Source: Trebonia sp963734665
GTDB lineage: Bacteria; Actinomycetota; Actinomycetes; Streptosporangiales; Streptosporangiaceae
Length of the DNA: 64,000 bases
Assembly (NCBI GenBank): GCA_963734665.1
Contig: CAVTIR010000004.1
Coordinates: 992,001 to 1,056,000, forward strand
Direction of reading: 5' to 3'
Shown here: positions 1 through 8,161 of the stretch, in pieces
How positions within the stretch are numbered: position 1 is the stretch's first letter
How the letters are laid out: each line of letters begins with the position of its first letter
The notes under the pieces: model-generated
What the model saw: only the letters and a program-made list of their open reading frames with translations
The model's database searches: none
Told to the model about the DNA's origin: nothing
Position numbers and translations under genes: made by a program

Positions 1-2205
1 CCGGACTATGAATCCGTCATCAGCGACATCATCACCCTGCAGGACCAGGTCGAACTCGGCATCACCGACCAGTCCCTGACCAGTGACGTGCAGGCGCTCG
101 ACGCGCTCTCCCAGGCCAAGGACCTGACTTCGCAGCAGCTGGCCCTGCTTGACCAGTCGATGTCCAACCCCGGCCCCCCGGTCTCCGCGGTCGTCGGCGC
201 CGGGTCTCTCAGCATTCCGACGGACACGAGCCTCCAGGTCGACTACAGCGAGGAGTTCAACGACGAGGCCTCGTTCCAGGCCTCGGCCACCCAGGCGGAG
301 AACGCCATGTACGACGACCTGCTCGGCCCGCAGGCCGCGAAACTGGACGGCGAGACCCAGTCGGACAACATCGAGCAGGCCTTCTTCACCGTCGCCAGCG
401 GCCAGCCGGACGAAGCCCAGGCCAACCCAGTGCCGATCGTTGGCACCAACGGTATCTCGTACCCGCTGTTCATCAAATACGAGCAGCTGAATCCCCAGGC
501 CAACAACCCGACCACGGCTCAGCAGGACGGCATCACCACCAGCGCCAAGCTGCAGGCGGCGTGGGACAAGGGCATCGACGCCAAGGTCGGCGCGATGCAG
601 GACACTGAGCAGTTCGTCGCCGGCAACATCGTCACCCGGGCCACCCAGCTCCAGCAGGCCGCACAGCAGTCCGCGCTGACCTACATCATCATCACCGTGA
701 TCGTGCTGCTCATCGTCCTGCTCGCTGCCCTCCTCGTTGCCAGGTCGCTGGTGCTCCCGCTGCGCCGGCTGCGCGCGGGCGCGCTTGACATCGCCTCGGT
801 CCAGCTCCCCGAGCGGGTCCGGCTGCTGTCGGACAACCCGGAGTCCGCCGCGTCCATGGAGGTCGCGCCGATCAACGTGACCTCGCTGGACGAGATCGGC
901 CAGGTGGCCCGCGCGTTCGACCAGGTGCACTCCGAGGCGGTGCGCCTCGCGGGCGAGCAGGCGCTGCTGCGCTCCAGCTTCAACGCGATGTTCGTCAACC
1001 TGTCGCGCCGCTCCCAGACGCTCATCGAGCGCCTGGCGCGCATGATCGACAACCTGGAGCAGAACGAGGACGACCCGGACCGCCTCGGCAGCCTCTTCTC
1101 CATGGACCACCTGGTCACCCGCATGCGCCGCAACTCGGAGAACCTGCTGCTGCTCGCCGGGCACGAGAACCCGCGCAAGTGGTCGGAGTCCGTCCCGGTC
1201 GCCGACATCGCCCGCGCCGCGACCTCGGAGATCGAGCAGTACAACCGGGTCACGCTGAACATCCCGCCAGGCATCTCCGTCACCGGCCAGGCGGTCTCCG
1301 ACGTCGTGCACCTTCTCGCGGAGCTGGTCGAGAACGCCACGATCTTCTCGCCGAAGGACACCCAGGTCCACGTCAGCATGCAGGAGCTGAACAGTGGCGG
1401 CGTGCTCATTGAGGTCGTCGACAAGGGCATCGGCGTCTCCGAGGCCCGGCTAACCGAAATGAACTGGCGGCTCGACAACCCGCCGACGATCGACGTGTCC
1501 GTCTCCCGGCACATGGGCCTGTTCGCCGTCTCGCGGCTGGCCGAGCGGCACCGGGTGCGGGTCCGGCTGCGGTCGGCGCCGCCGCAGGGACTCTCGGCCC
1601 TGATCTGGCTGCCGGACAGCGTCATCGAGCGGAGCGGCAGGCTCGGCGGCGGCACGGCCAGCTGGTCCGCGCAGCCGGTCGGCGCGCGGGCGCGGGCAGG
1701 GGCGGGGGGGACCGCCGCCCTCACCTCTGGCGGAGGCGGGGCGGTGGGCCTCGTCGACGACTACGCCGGCGACTACGGGAACGGGAACGGATCAGCGGAG
1801 GGCCGGACGGCCTCCGGCTGGTTCCGCGGCGGCCAGGATGGCGCTGGCCGGTCCCTGACCGCGGGCGCCATCGGCGGCCAGGACGGCTTGTCTTTCGGCG
1901 AGCCTTCCATCGGCGACGAGACGGTCGCCGGGCTGCCAGTACGTGTTCCACGGGCCAACATGCCGTCGGGAACAGGCGCCAGCGCCCCCGACACCCAGGG
2001 CGGACTTCCCGTCCGGACACCTGGAACCGGCCGGGCGGCAGGCAGCGGCAACGCCACGGCGAACGGCGGCAGCACGTTGCCGCAGCGGTCGCCTGAGCAG
2101 GTACGGAGCCGTCTCGCCGGGTTCCAGCGCGGAACGCGCCGGGCGGAAGGGCAGGGCGGCAGCGGTGGCCAGGCGCCGCATGCAGGAGAGGGGACAGAAC
2201 GTTGA
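1..2205 (+). CDS. CvnA-type nitrate-sensing sensor histidine kinase, 5' end outside window
   Basis: The frame is open from base 1, so the N-terminus lies outside the window. The visible part has an extracytoplasmic helical sensor region of NIT type, one strong membrane segment at about bases 680-750, a HAMP-like linker and a HATPase_c domain. N-box (ELVENATIFS) and G-box (DKGIGV) motifs are visible, and a histidine lies in FSMDHLVTRM at the position expected for the dimerisation helix. The C-terminal 200 residues are Gly/Ala-rich and disordered. The stop overlaps the TTG start of the roadblock gene (TTGA), the usual cvnA-cvnB arrangement of actinomycete conservons. In that family CvnA heads a four-gene signalling unit (kinase-like, roadblock, DUF742, small GTPase). 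CvnC and CvnD are absent here. The family assignment is firm; the input signal is unknown. Confidence 0.88.
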   Translation, partial: PDYESVISDIITLQDQVELGITDQSLTSDVQALDALSQAKDLTSQQLALLDQSMSNPGPPVSAVVGAGSLSIPTDTSLQVDYSEEFNDEASFQASATQAENAMYDDLLGPQAAKLDGETQSDNIEQAFFTVASGQPDEAQANPVPIVGTNGISYPLFIKYEQLNPQANNPTTAQQDGITTSAKLQAAWDKGIDAKVGAMQDTEQFVAGNIVTRATQLQQAAQQSALTYIIITVIVLLIVLLAALLVARSLVLPLRRLRAGALDIASVQLPERVRLLSDNPESAASMEVAPINVTSLDEIGQVARAFDQVHSEAVRLAGEQALLRSSFNAMFVNLSRRSQTLIERLARMIDNLEQNEDDPDRLGSLFSMDHLVTRMRRNSENLLLLAGHENPRKWSESVPVADIARAATSEIEQYNRVTLNIPPGISVTGQAVSDVVHLLAELVENATIFSPKDTQVHVSMQELNSGGVLIEVVDKGIGVSEARLTEMNWRLDNPPTIDVSVSRHMGLFAVSRLAERHRVRVRLRSAPPQGLSALIWLPDSVIERSGRLGGGTASWSAQPVGARARAGAGGTAALTSGGGGAVGLVDDYAGDYGNGNGSAEGRTASGWFRGGQDGAGRSLTAGAIGGQDGLSFGEPSIGDETVAGLPVRVPRANMPSGTGASAPDTQGGLPVRTPGTGRAAGSGNATANGGSTLPQRSPEQVRSRLAGFQRGTRRAEGQGGSGGQAPHAGEGTER

Positions 2206-2630
2206 GTTACGCATACAGACAGGACCTGAACTGGCTTGTCAGCGATTTCACGGCCCGCGTACCCGACGTGGCGCACGCGGCCGTCGTCTCCGCCGACGGC
2301 GTGCCGCTGTCCTTGTCAGACGACATCCCCCCGTACTTCGCCGAGCAACTCGCGGCCATCACGTCCGGGCTGGCCAGCCTCATGCAGGGTGCTGCCAGGA
2401 TCTTCGAGGCGGGCCTGTCGACCCAGGCGCTCGTCGAGATGGAGGGCGGCCTGATGATCGTCAAGGCGATCAGCGACGGGTCGAGCCTCTGCGTGCTTGC
2501 CTCGCCCGACAGCGACACCGAACTCGTCGCCTACGAGATGTCGCTCTTGGTCGAGGCCGCCGGCGAGGTCCTCTCCCCAGCGCTCCGCGGTGGTAACCAG
2601 CAGCAGCGCCCAGCACCCGCAAGGTATTAG
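2202..2630 (+). CDS. Roadblock/LC7 domain protein (CvnB-like)
   Basis: This 142-residue protein starts at a TTG inside the stop of the upstream kinase, with GGAGAGGGG 9-18 bases before it. The sequence from YRQDLNWLVSDFTARVPDVA to the end is the compact roadblock/LC7 fold of MglB/CvnB-type regulators, which bind small Ras-like GTPases and modulate their nucleotide state. Length is normal for the family. No DUF742 protein or GTPase follows. The next gene is convergent and overlaps it by 4 bases, so this pair must work with a partner encoded elsewhere, or the conservon is truncated. Confidence 0.9.
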   Translation: MSYAYRQDLNWLVSDFTARVPDVAHAAVVSADGVPLSLSDDIPPYFAEQLAAITSGLASLMQGAARIFEAGLSTQALVEMEGGLMIVKAISDGSSLCVLASPDSDTELVAYEMSLLVEAAGEVLSPALRGGNQQQRPAPARY

Positions 2631-4003
2631 GCAGGGACAAGGCCTGACTGGCGCCGCGCCTGCGCGCGCCACCAGGCCTGGCCTGCCTCCGGCAGCAGGT
2701 GCACCGGGTCGTAGTAGGGGTACTCCCGCTCGAGCGCCACGGGGTCGTCGGCCTCGAGCGCCGTCAGGTACCCCTTCGTCCAGTACGAGATGCCAAGCTC
2801 CGCGTCGTACCTGGCCACCTGGTGCACCCAGCGCTTGCCCACGTAGGGCACGTCGCACACCATGCGCGGCGTCGCGAAGCCGGGCAGGTAGCCCATGATG
2901 GCCGACTGCAGCGCCTGGGCCTCGCGGACCGTCAGCCGCCAGTGCTCGGCACCGGGGATCATGTCGCACAGGTAGAAGTAATAAGGCGTCACGCCGGCCC
3001 CGTCCAGTAGGCGGAAGCACAGGTCGAGCAGGGCGCCGGGGGAGTCGTTCACCCCGCGCAGCAGCACGCCCTGGTTGCGCACGTCCCGCACCCCGGCGTC
3101 GAGCAGCGCCCGCGCGGCCCGCGCGACGAGCGGCGTGAGGGACTGCGCCGCGTTCACGTGCGTGTGCACGGCGAGGGACACGCCCCGCGCCCGCGCCACG
3201 GCCGCCAGCCGCGCGACCCCGGAGAGCACGTCGGGTGACAGCCAGTGCTGCGGCAGCCCCATGAGCGCCTTGGTCGCCAGCCGGATGTCGCGGATCGACT
3301 CGATCTCGAGCAGCGCCGAAACGAACGCCTCTACCCGCGGCCACGGCAGGTTCGCCACGTCACCGCCGGACACGACCACATCCCGGACGGATGGCGCGGA
3401 CCTCAGGTAGGAGAGCATCGCCGAAAGCCGGTCGTCGCGCGCCATCGTGAACCGGTGTTTGTCGAACGACGGCGTGGGGTTCCCCACGAGGTCCATCCGC
3501 GTGCAGTGCCCGCAGTACTGCGGGCAGGTCGGCACCAGCTCAGCAAGGACCTTCGTCGGGTAGCGATGGGTCAGCCCCTCGACCGCCCACATCTCCGCCT
3601 CGTGCAGGGAGTCCCTCGTCGCGTAGGGGTGCGAGGGCCACTCCGGCTGCCGGTCGCTGAACACCGGCAGCATGTAGCGGCGCACCGGGTCGGCGTACCA
3701 TGCGTCGGTGTAGTCCGGTGCCGTGCCCGCCACCGACGGCGCGATCGTGTTCAGCATCTGCGGCGGGAGGAGCATGGACATCGTGGCTCGTTCCCGCTGG
3801 TCCCGCTCCAGGTCCGCGAGGAACGCCTCGGACAGCCCCCCGCCCGTGACGTCCCGCAACTGCCGCGCGTTCTTCACCGAGTGGGCCCGCTGCCACTGCG
3901 CGGACTCCCACTCCGCGCGCGTCACACCGGCCCACCCGGGCAACCGCCGCCAGTCGGGCTCGGCAAGCTCCCGTCGCCGGTACTGATACGGCTGCTCCAC
4001 CAT
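2627..4003 (-). CDS. KamA-family radical SAM aminomutase (lysine 2,3-aminomutase-like)
   Basis: The family binds a [4Fe-4S] cluster, SAM and PLP and moves an amino group between adjacent carbons, classically on L-lysine. From the ATG at 4003 (458 residues) the cluster motif is C160-x3-C164-x2-C167 (TCPQYCGHCTRMD), preceded by the family's N-terminal region (QMLNTIAPSVAG, DPVRRYMLPV). The PLP-lysine motif, canonically PGGGGK, reads DVPYVGK here, so the lysine is kept but the glycine run is not. SGGD and HTHVNAAQSLTP fit the radical SAM barrel. The frame runs on to 4162, but those extra residues fall in the intergenic repeat and look non-coding. The gene stands alone and is convergent with the roadblock gene. 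The substrate cannot be assigned; it is too long for an EpmB-type EF-P enzyme. Confidence 0.82.
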   Translation of the reverse strand: MVEQPYQYRRRELAEPDWRRLPGWAGVTRAEWESAQWQRAHSVKNARQLRDVTGGGLSEAFLADLERDQRERATMSMLLPPQMLNTIAPSVAGTAPDYTDAWYADPVRRYMLPVFSDRQPEWPSHPYATRDSLHEAEMWAVEGLTHRYPTKVLAELVPTCPQYCGHCTRMDLVGNPTPSFDKHRFTMARDDRLSAMLSYLRSAPSVRDVVVSGGDVANLPWPRVEAFVSALLEIESIRDIRLATKALMGLPQHWLSPDVLSGVARLAAVARARGVSLAVHTHVNAAQSLTPLVARAARALLDAGVRDVRNQGVLLRGVNDSPGALLDLCFRLLDGAGVTPYYFYLCDMIPGAEHWRLTVREAQALQSAIMGYLPGFATPRMVCDVPYVGKRWVHQVARYDAELGISYWTKGYLTALEADDPVALEREYPYYDPVHLLPEAGQAWWRAQARRQSGLVPA

Positions 4004-4330
4004 CCCGCCCCCCACACAGAAGACCAACAGTCTTTGCGTCATACCCCCGAGAGCCAGAAAAAAATACAAGGGAATAGCAAGAACAACAAAAATTCTCCCG
4101 AACAACCGGGCGTGTCCGCCCCAGGCGTTGCGGGTTGTGCGACGCCTTCCTACTGCAACCAAAGAGATCTAACGCCAGCCACAGCGCGGGGGGCGCCGCG
4201 TTTTTTGCGGCGTCTCCCCGTGGGGAGGCTACGGAGGGGCGAAGCCCTTCCGTGATCGGGGGGTGCAGGGGGGCGTCCCCCCGCAGGAGGTAGAGCGCAG
4301 GGGGGTCGGTCCACCGGAGATAATGGAGCG
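4004..4330. other. Divergent intergenic region holding a repeat copy
   Basis: This gap separates kamA (leftward) from a methyltransferase gene (rightward). About 4035-4110 is unusually A-rich for this genome (runs such as AAAAAAATACAAGG) and probably carries both promoters, though I cannot place hexamers with confidence. The rest is an inverted copy of the repeat family described at 8935-9545. Confidence 0.6.
4123..4310 (-). repeat. Inverted copy of the hairpin-plus-G/C-block repeat
   Basis: This copy reads in the opposite sense to those flanking rbpA. It begins with a hairpin at 4123-4147 (arms AGGCGTTGC and GCGACGCCT, loop GGGTTGT). A degenerate copy of the conserved tract follows (GCAACCAAAGAGATCTAACG, then CCAGCCACAGCGC), then the G/C-rich palindromic block ending near 4310. 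Order and spacing match 8935-9114 and 10045-10275 in reverse. The hairpin has one T-G wobble pair in this orientation. Confidence 0.75.
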
Positions 4331-5008
4331 ATGACGCCCGAGGTGGAGGCTCTCGTCCGGTCCGCGACCGCATGGGCGGCCGTCCCCTTCGTCCCAGAAG
4401 TAACGCTGCTTACCGCCGCCGAGCCGTTCGGCCTGTGGGACCGCACGGAGCGGGACGCGCCCCCGTTCTGGGCGTTCCCCTGGGCGGGCGGCCAGGGGCT
4501 GGCCCGCTACATCCTCGACCACCCGGAGACGGTCGCAGGGCGCAGCGTCCTCGACGTGGCCTCCGGTTCCGGCCTGGTGGCGATCGCCGCCGCGAAGGCG
4601 GGCGCCCGCACGGTGACAGCCGGCGACATCGACGAGAACGCCCTGGCCGTGATCGCCCTCAACGCGGCCGCGAACAGTACTCCCCAGGTCGCCCCGCGCA
4701 GCGTCGACCTGGAGACAGCCAGCCTGGGCGCGGGCCACCAGGACGCGAGCGACCTCGGGAGCGGAGCCAGGACCGCCCCGGACGTCGTCCTGGCCGCCGA
4801 CGTCTTCTACCAGCGCGACCTGGCCGCCATGGCCCTCGCCTTCCTCAAGGCCGCGAGACGCGCCGGCGCCACCGTCCTTGCCGCCGACCCCGCCCGCGCT
4901 TTCGTCCCGAGAGCCGACCTCACCGCCCTGCAGGCTTACCAGATCCCCGTCCTCACGGTCCTGGAGGACACCCCCGTCAAGACGGTGACGATCTACCGCC
5001 TGTCCTGA
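4331..5008 (+). CDS. Class I SAM-dependent methyltransferase (ETFB-lysine / nicotinamide N-methyltransferase-like)
   Basis: The 225-residue protein has a classic motif I (LDVASGSGLVAIAAAKAGA, about residues 74-92), an acidic motif II residue in TAGDIDENAL and the post-II segment DVVLAADVFYQRDL. It resembles the METTL20/Nnt1-type small methyltransferases of actinobacteria, which usually modify protein lysines; whether this one does is inference. It starts with ATG 20 bases after the repeat block. No obvious partner lies beside it. Confidence 0.75.
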   Translation: MTPEVEALVRSATAWAAVPFVPEVTLLTAAEPFGLWDRTERDAPPFWAFPWAGGQGLARYILDHPETVAGRSVLDVASGSGLVAIAAAKAGARTVTAGDIDENALAVIALNAAANSTPQVAPRSVDLETASLGAGHQDASDLGSGARTAPDVVLAADVFYQRDLAAMALAFLKAARRAGATVLAADPARAFVPRADLTALQAYQIPVLTVLEDTPVKTVTIYRLS

Positions 5009-5260
5009 CCGGGTTCGCGCCGCCCACCAGGCAGCGGAAGACCATCGCCAAGGGCGGCGGCAGCCGGTGAAGCGGGGACCCGCGGGAACGTGGCGTGAGC
5101 GGCACTGCCGGGGAACGATGCTCAATTTGGTGTCATCGCCTATGGCGCTGTCATTGACCCGCGTCTAGCGTTACAGGCGTGCCAGGCGGGCCGTGCCCAG
5201 GCAGGGGTTCGCCGGACAGCGGACAGCGCGCCGAGACACGCAGGGGAAGGACGGAGCACG
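5009..5260. other. Intergenic region upstream of the cupin gene
   Basis: About 250 bases separate the methyltransferase from the cupin/MBL operon. They contain AT-richer stretches (CTCAATTTGGTGTCATC near 5121 and TCATTGACCCGCGTCTAG near 5151) that may be promoter elements, but no pair of hexamers has acceptable spacing. No gene was recognised. Confidence 0.4.
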
Positions 5261-5665
5261 ATGGAGTATGAGCGGGGCCGTAAGGAAGGCATTCCGTCCA
5301 ACGTCGGGCCGAAGCCCACATTCACGGGACACGCGATGCAGGACGCGCTGCTCGACGACGGGAAAAAGGGCGAGATCCGGGTCTACAGCGTGATCTTCGA
5401 GCCAGGAGCGCGCACCTACTGGCACTCGCACGCCGCGGGGCAGACGCTGCTGGTCAACAGTGGCCAGGGCATGGTGCAGACCAGGGACGGCGACAAGCGC
5501 GTGGTCGGTGCCGGCGACGTGGTCTGGGCGCCGCCGGGCGAGGTCCACTGGCATGGTGCGGCACCGGACGCGTTCCTCGGCCACACCGCCGTCTCCCTTG
5601 GCCTCACCAGCTGGGAAGAGGAAGTGAACGAAGAGGACTACAGGAAAGCCTTCGAAGGCGAATGA
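5261..5665 (+). CDS. Cupin-domain protein, operonic with an MBL hydrolase
   Basis: This is a single-domain cupin of 134 residues. Metal ligands are visible as H-x-H in TYWHSHAAGQTLLV (with a Q where the first-motif Glu is common) and H-W-H in PPGEVHWHGAAP. AGDVVWAPPGE is the second cupin motif. Start is the ATG at 5261 after GGAAGGACGG. The stop overlaps the start of the next gene (ATGA), so the two are probably co-translated. Small cupins of this sort are often quercetinase-like or carboxymuconolactone-associated. Substrate unknown. Confidence 0.8.
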   Translation: MEYERGRKEGIPSNVGPKPTFTGHAMQDALLDDGKKGEIRVYSVIFEPGARTYWHSHAAGQTLLVNSGQGMVQTRDGDKRVVGAGDVVWAPPGEVHWHGAAPDAFLGHTAVSLGLTSWEEEVNEEDYRKAFEGE

Positions 5666-6531
5666 TCCCCGTAGTCCCCCAGGGCCGTGAGGTTCTCGCG
5701 GTGAAGTACGGACATCGTGTCAGTACGCGGGCGGAGAGCTACCTCAACTACCACCTGTACGGCGAGCCGGACGCCGACCTGGACATCGACTACTTCTTCT
5801 GGGTGATCAGGGACGGCGGCAACGTCGTCCTCGTCGACACTGGCTTCGCCCCCGAGGTCGGCGACCGCCGCCGCCGGGAGAGCTACACCACCCCGGCGGA
5901 GGCGCTGCCGTCGCTTGGCATCGCCCCGGAAGACGTCACCGCTATCGTTATCACCCACGCGCACTGGGACCACACGGGCAACGTCCGCCAGTTCCCGCGC
6001 GCGCAGTTGGTCATGACCGAGGCCGAGTACGCCTTCTGGACCTCACCGGTCGCGGAGCGCGGGCACTTCGCGGCGCACTGCGAGCCCGACGAGATTGCCC
6101 TCCTCGCGCGGGCCCGCAAGGAGGACCGCGTCACGCTCTTCAGCGCCGATCACACGCTGGCACCCGGCATCGAGCTGACCGAGGTCGGCGGCCACACCCC
6201 CGGACAGCTCATCGCCTCCGTGGCAATACCGGGCGGCGGCACCGCCGTCCTCGCCTCCGACGCCCTGCACTTCTATGAGGAGGTCGAACGGGACCGCCCC
6301 TTCGCCATCCTCGCCGACCTTCCCGCCATGTATCGCGCGTACGACACCCTGGCGCAGCTGGCGACCGAGCCTCGCACGGTCCTGGTCGCCGGCCACGACC
6401 CGCTGGTCCGCACCCGCTTCGGCGGGTACAACCCGACAGGCGCGACCAGCGAGATCGAGGTGACAGACCTGACGAGACCCAGCACTGATAACGGCAAGAA
6501 GCGTGCTGTCGGCCACGCTACTCCGGCTTGA
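5662..6531 (+). CDS. Metallo-beta-lactamase-fold hydrolase, AHL-lactonase-like
   Basis: The 289-residue enzyme has the zinc motif H99-x-H101-x-D103-H104 (THAHWDHTG), a further metal-site histidine in VGGHTPGQ and the tail histidine VAGHDP. Its overall layout (NVVLVDTGFAPEVGD, then the HxHxDH motif) matches the N-acyl homoserine lactonase subgroup, although many members hydrolyse other lactones. It is translationally coupled to the cupin. The 3' end overlaps the convergent L,D-transpeptidase gene by 14 bases. Bases 6487-6503, coding for DNGKK, are a variant of the GATAACAGCAAGAAGCG repeat head, so the C-terminus may include repeat-derived codons. Confidence 0.82.
   Translation: MIPVVPQGREVLAVKYGHRVSTRAESYLNYHLYGEPDADLDIDYFFWVIRDGGNVVLVDTGFAPEVGDRRRRESYTTPAEALPSLGIAPEDVTAIVITHAHWDHTGNVRQFPRAQLVMTEAEYAFWTSPVAERGHFAAHCEPDEIALLARARKEDRVTLFSADHTLAPGIELTEVGGHTPGQLIASVAIPGGGTAVLASDALHFYEEVERDRPFAILADLPAMYRAYDTLAQLATEPRTVLVAGHDPLVRTRFGGYNPTGATSEIEVTDLTRPSTDNGKKRAVGHATPA
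6487..6503 (+). repeat. GATAAC-family repeat head, variant copy
   Basis: GATAACGGCAAGAAGCG differs from the family sequence GATAACAGCAAGAAGCG at one base. It lies inside the last codons of the MBL gene and 15 bases beyond the stop of the leftward L,D-transpeptidase gene. No following hairpin unit is evident. Confidence 0.5.
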
Positions 6532-7657
6532 CGGTCACCAGGGTGCCGTAGGGGAGGTACGGGTAGGCATCCTTCGCGGCGTCGTAGGGCAGTTCTACGC
6601 ACCCGAGCGACTGCGGGAAGCCGTAGGAGCCGCGGGGGAAGTAGTGCACGGCGTCCCCGCCCTCGAAGTACGACACCCATTCGACCGGGTCCGCGTAGTG
6701 CGACCCGTCCGGGTTGGTGCCCGACATGACCTGGAACGGCAGCTTCAGGTATACGGGGAAGGTGCCGGGCCCGGTCGGCGAGACGGAGATCCCGGTGTTA
6801 GCGACCGAGGAGAACACCTTCTTGCCGTTATGCCAGATGGTCAGCGTCTCCGGGTCCTGCTGGCTGACGAGCGCGTAGCTGTACCCGTGGGTGTTCCGCT
6901 GATCATTCGCCGCGGCGGTCAGCAGCGCCTTCCATACGGCGGGCCCGGCCACCCCGTTGATCGGCAGCCCGTGGTCGGACTCGAACCCGGTGATGGCCCC
7001 CTGGTCGAGGGTGTTCGACGTGCCCTGCGCCCAGAACGACTGCAGCTGCGCCGGGTAGCCCGGCTCCCACTGGAAGGTTCCGGCGGGTGGCGCGTACGCC
7101 GCCGACAGCTGTGCCGCCGCGCTTTCGCCGGGCACCGTCGCACCCGGCACAGGGGTCCAGGTCAGCGGCAGGTAGCTAAGCTCCGTGAGGATCTCTTGCA
7201 GCCGCAGCGTACTGTAGTCGCCCGTCTTAAAGGACGAAGCTGAAGGAGTTCGGGTTTTGGTCCCCGCCACCGTGACCGTGACGTGCGTGCCTGCTGGATA
7301 GCCGGCCGCCGGCCTGAAGACCACGGCGTCGCCCGCCCGCTGCCAGGACCCGGCGATCGCCGGGGACAGCGTCGGCAGCGGCGCGGTGGCGGGCAGTGGC
7401 TCGTTGTAGGTGACGGTGATGTCCCCCGCGCCGTTAACGGCCTGGCCGCCCGTAGCGGGGCTGATCGAGACGAGGCGCAGCGGCGCCTGGGCAGCGGCCG
7501 CGCGCGCCGGGGCGGTGCCGCCGGCCTGTCCGCTTCCCTGCGTCGCGATCACGATACCTGCGGTGCAGCCGCCGACGGCGAGCGCCGCGCCTGCTGCCAA
7601 TGCCACGGTCTTCCGCGATATACTACTCACAGTGCCCCCATAATTGCGCTGTGCCAT
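6518..7657 (-). CDS. L,D-transpeptidase lipoprotein (YkuD domain)
   Basis: Envelope enzyme that makes 3-3 cross-links or attaches proteins to peptidoglycan. The N-terminus has a signal sequence ending in a lipobox (ALAVGGC). An Ig-like domain (about 60-130), a peptidoglycan-binding helical domain (about 190-250) and a YkuD domain (about 270-375) follow. The catalytic signature is complete: H in VHYFPRGSYG and S-x-G-C in PQSLGCVELPY. Length 379 residues is usual for actinomycete LDTs. The first ATG is at 7657, but the GTG at 7630 (VSSISRK) has GGGGG just upstream and gives a better signal peptide, so it is likely the true start. Convergent with the MBL gene. Confidence 0.9.
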   Translation of the reverse strand: MAQRNYGGTVSSISRKTVALAAGAALAVGGCTAGIVIATQGSGQAGGTAPARAAAAQAPLRLVSISPATGGQAVNGAGDITVTYNEPLPATAPLPTLSPAIAGSWQRAGDAVVFRPAAGYPAGTHVTVTVAGTKTRTPSASSFKTGDYSTLRLQEILTELSYLPLTWTPVPGATVPGESAAAQLSAAYAPPAGTFQWEPGYPAQLQSFWAQGTSNTLDQGAITGFESDHGLPINGVAGPAVWKALLTAAANDQRNTHGYSYALVSQQDPETLTIWHNGKKVFSSVANTGISVSPTGPGTFPVYLKLPFQVMSGTNPDGSHYADPVEWVSYFEGGDAVHYFPRGSYGFPQSLGCVELPYDAAKDAYPYLPYGTLVTVKPE

Positions 7658-8161
7658 GTTGGCGTGTGCCGCTCTTTGCCTGCGCTGATTACTCGGCGTA
7701 ATGAGCGTATTCCCGCAGTAGTTGCGGATTATGCCTGAGCGGTCCGGGCACGCGCTGGCTGAGGGCCTGCTATCAGTTGGCTGAGAGGCTGCTGAGCATT
7801 GCCCGCCGGGCGTGTGAGAAAGGCGAGGTCGCGCGACTGGGGCGACAGCTGGGGATGCCCCGGAGACGGTAACGTTTCACCTGCAGTTCAGCAGCGGGCT
7901 CAGCGGCGAGGGCGGCTGGCGTAGGATTGTTGAGCCACGGCCGGGACGGAGACAGCCAGTCTGCGGGTCTCGTTCGCGGTGGCAGCGCCGGTGCGTGTCC
8001 GGCTGTCAGGGGGTTGGGCCTGGAAGAGGCCCGGGCGGCTCAGTAGACAACGGAGACCGTGCTCGTGCCCTACGGGCCGTCTGCGGACCGAAGGTGCCGC
8101 CCGAGCCTCTTCCACTTTGACAAAGCCGGACATAGGCCGACGAAGAAGGTGAAGACAGACG
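7658..8161. other. Divergent intergenic region, 504 bases
   Basis: This separates the L,D-transpeptidase (leftward) from ppm1 (rightward). The longer reading frames here are shadows of the neighbouring coding bias and show no family features. Both promoters probably lie here. No palindrome or repeat of note was seen. Confidence 0.5.

Noticed and set aside
681..1724. 347-codon minus-strand frame inside the sensor kinase
   Set aside because: Mirror frame of a high-GC gene, Ser/Arg-rich, no domain.
5154..5171. TTGACC..TAGCGT as a promoter for the cupin operon
   Set aside because: The spacer is only six bases, far too short for a sigma-70 promoter.
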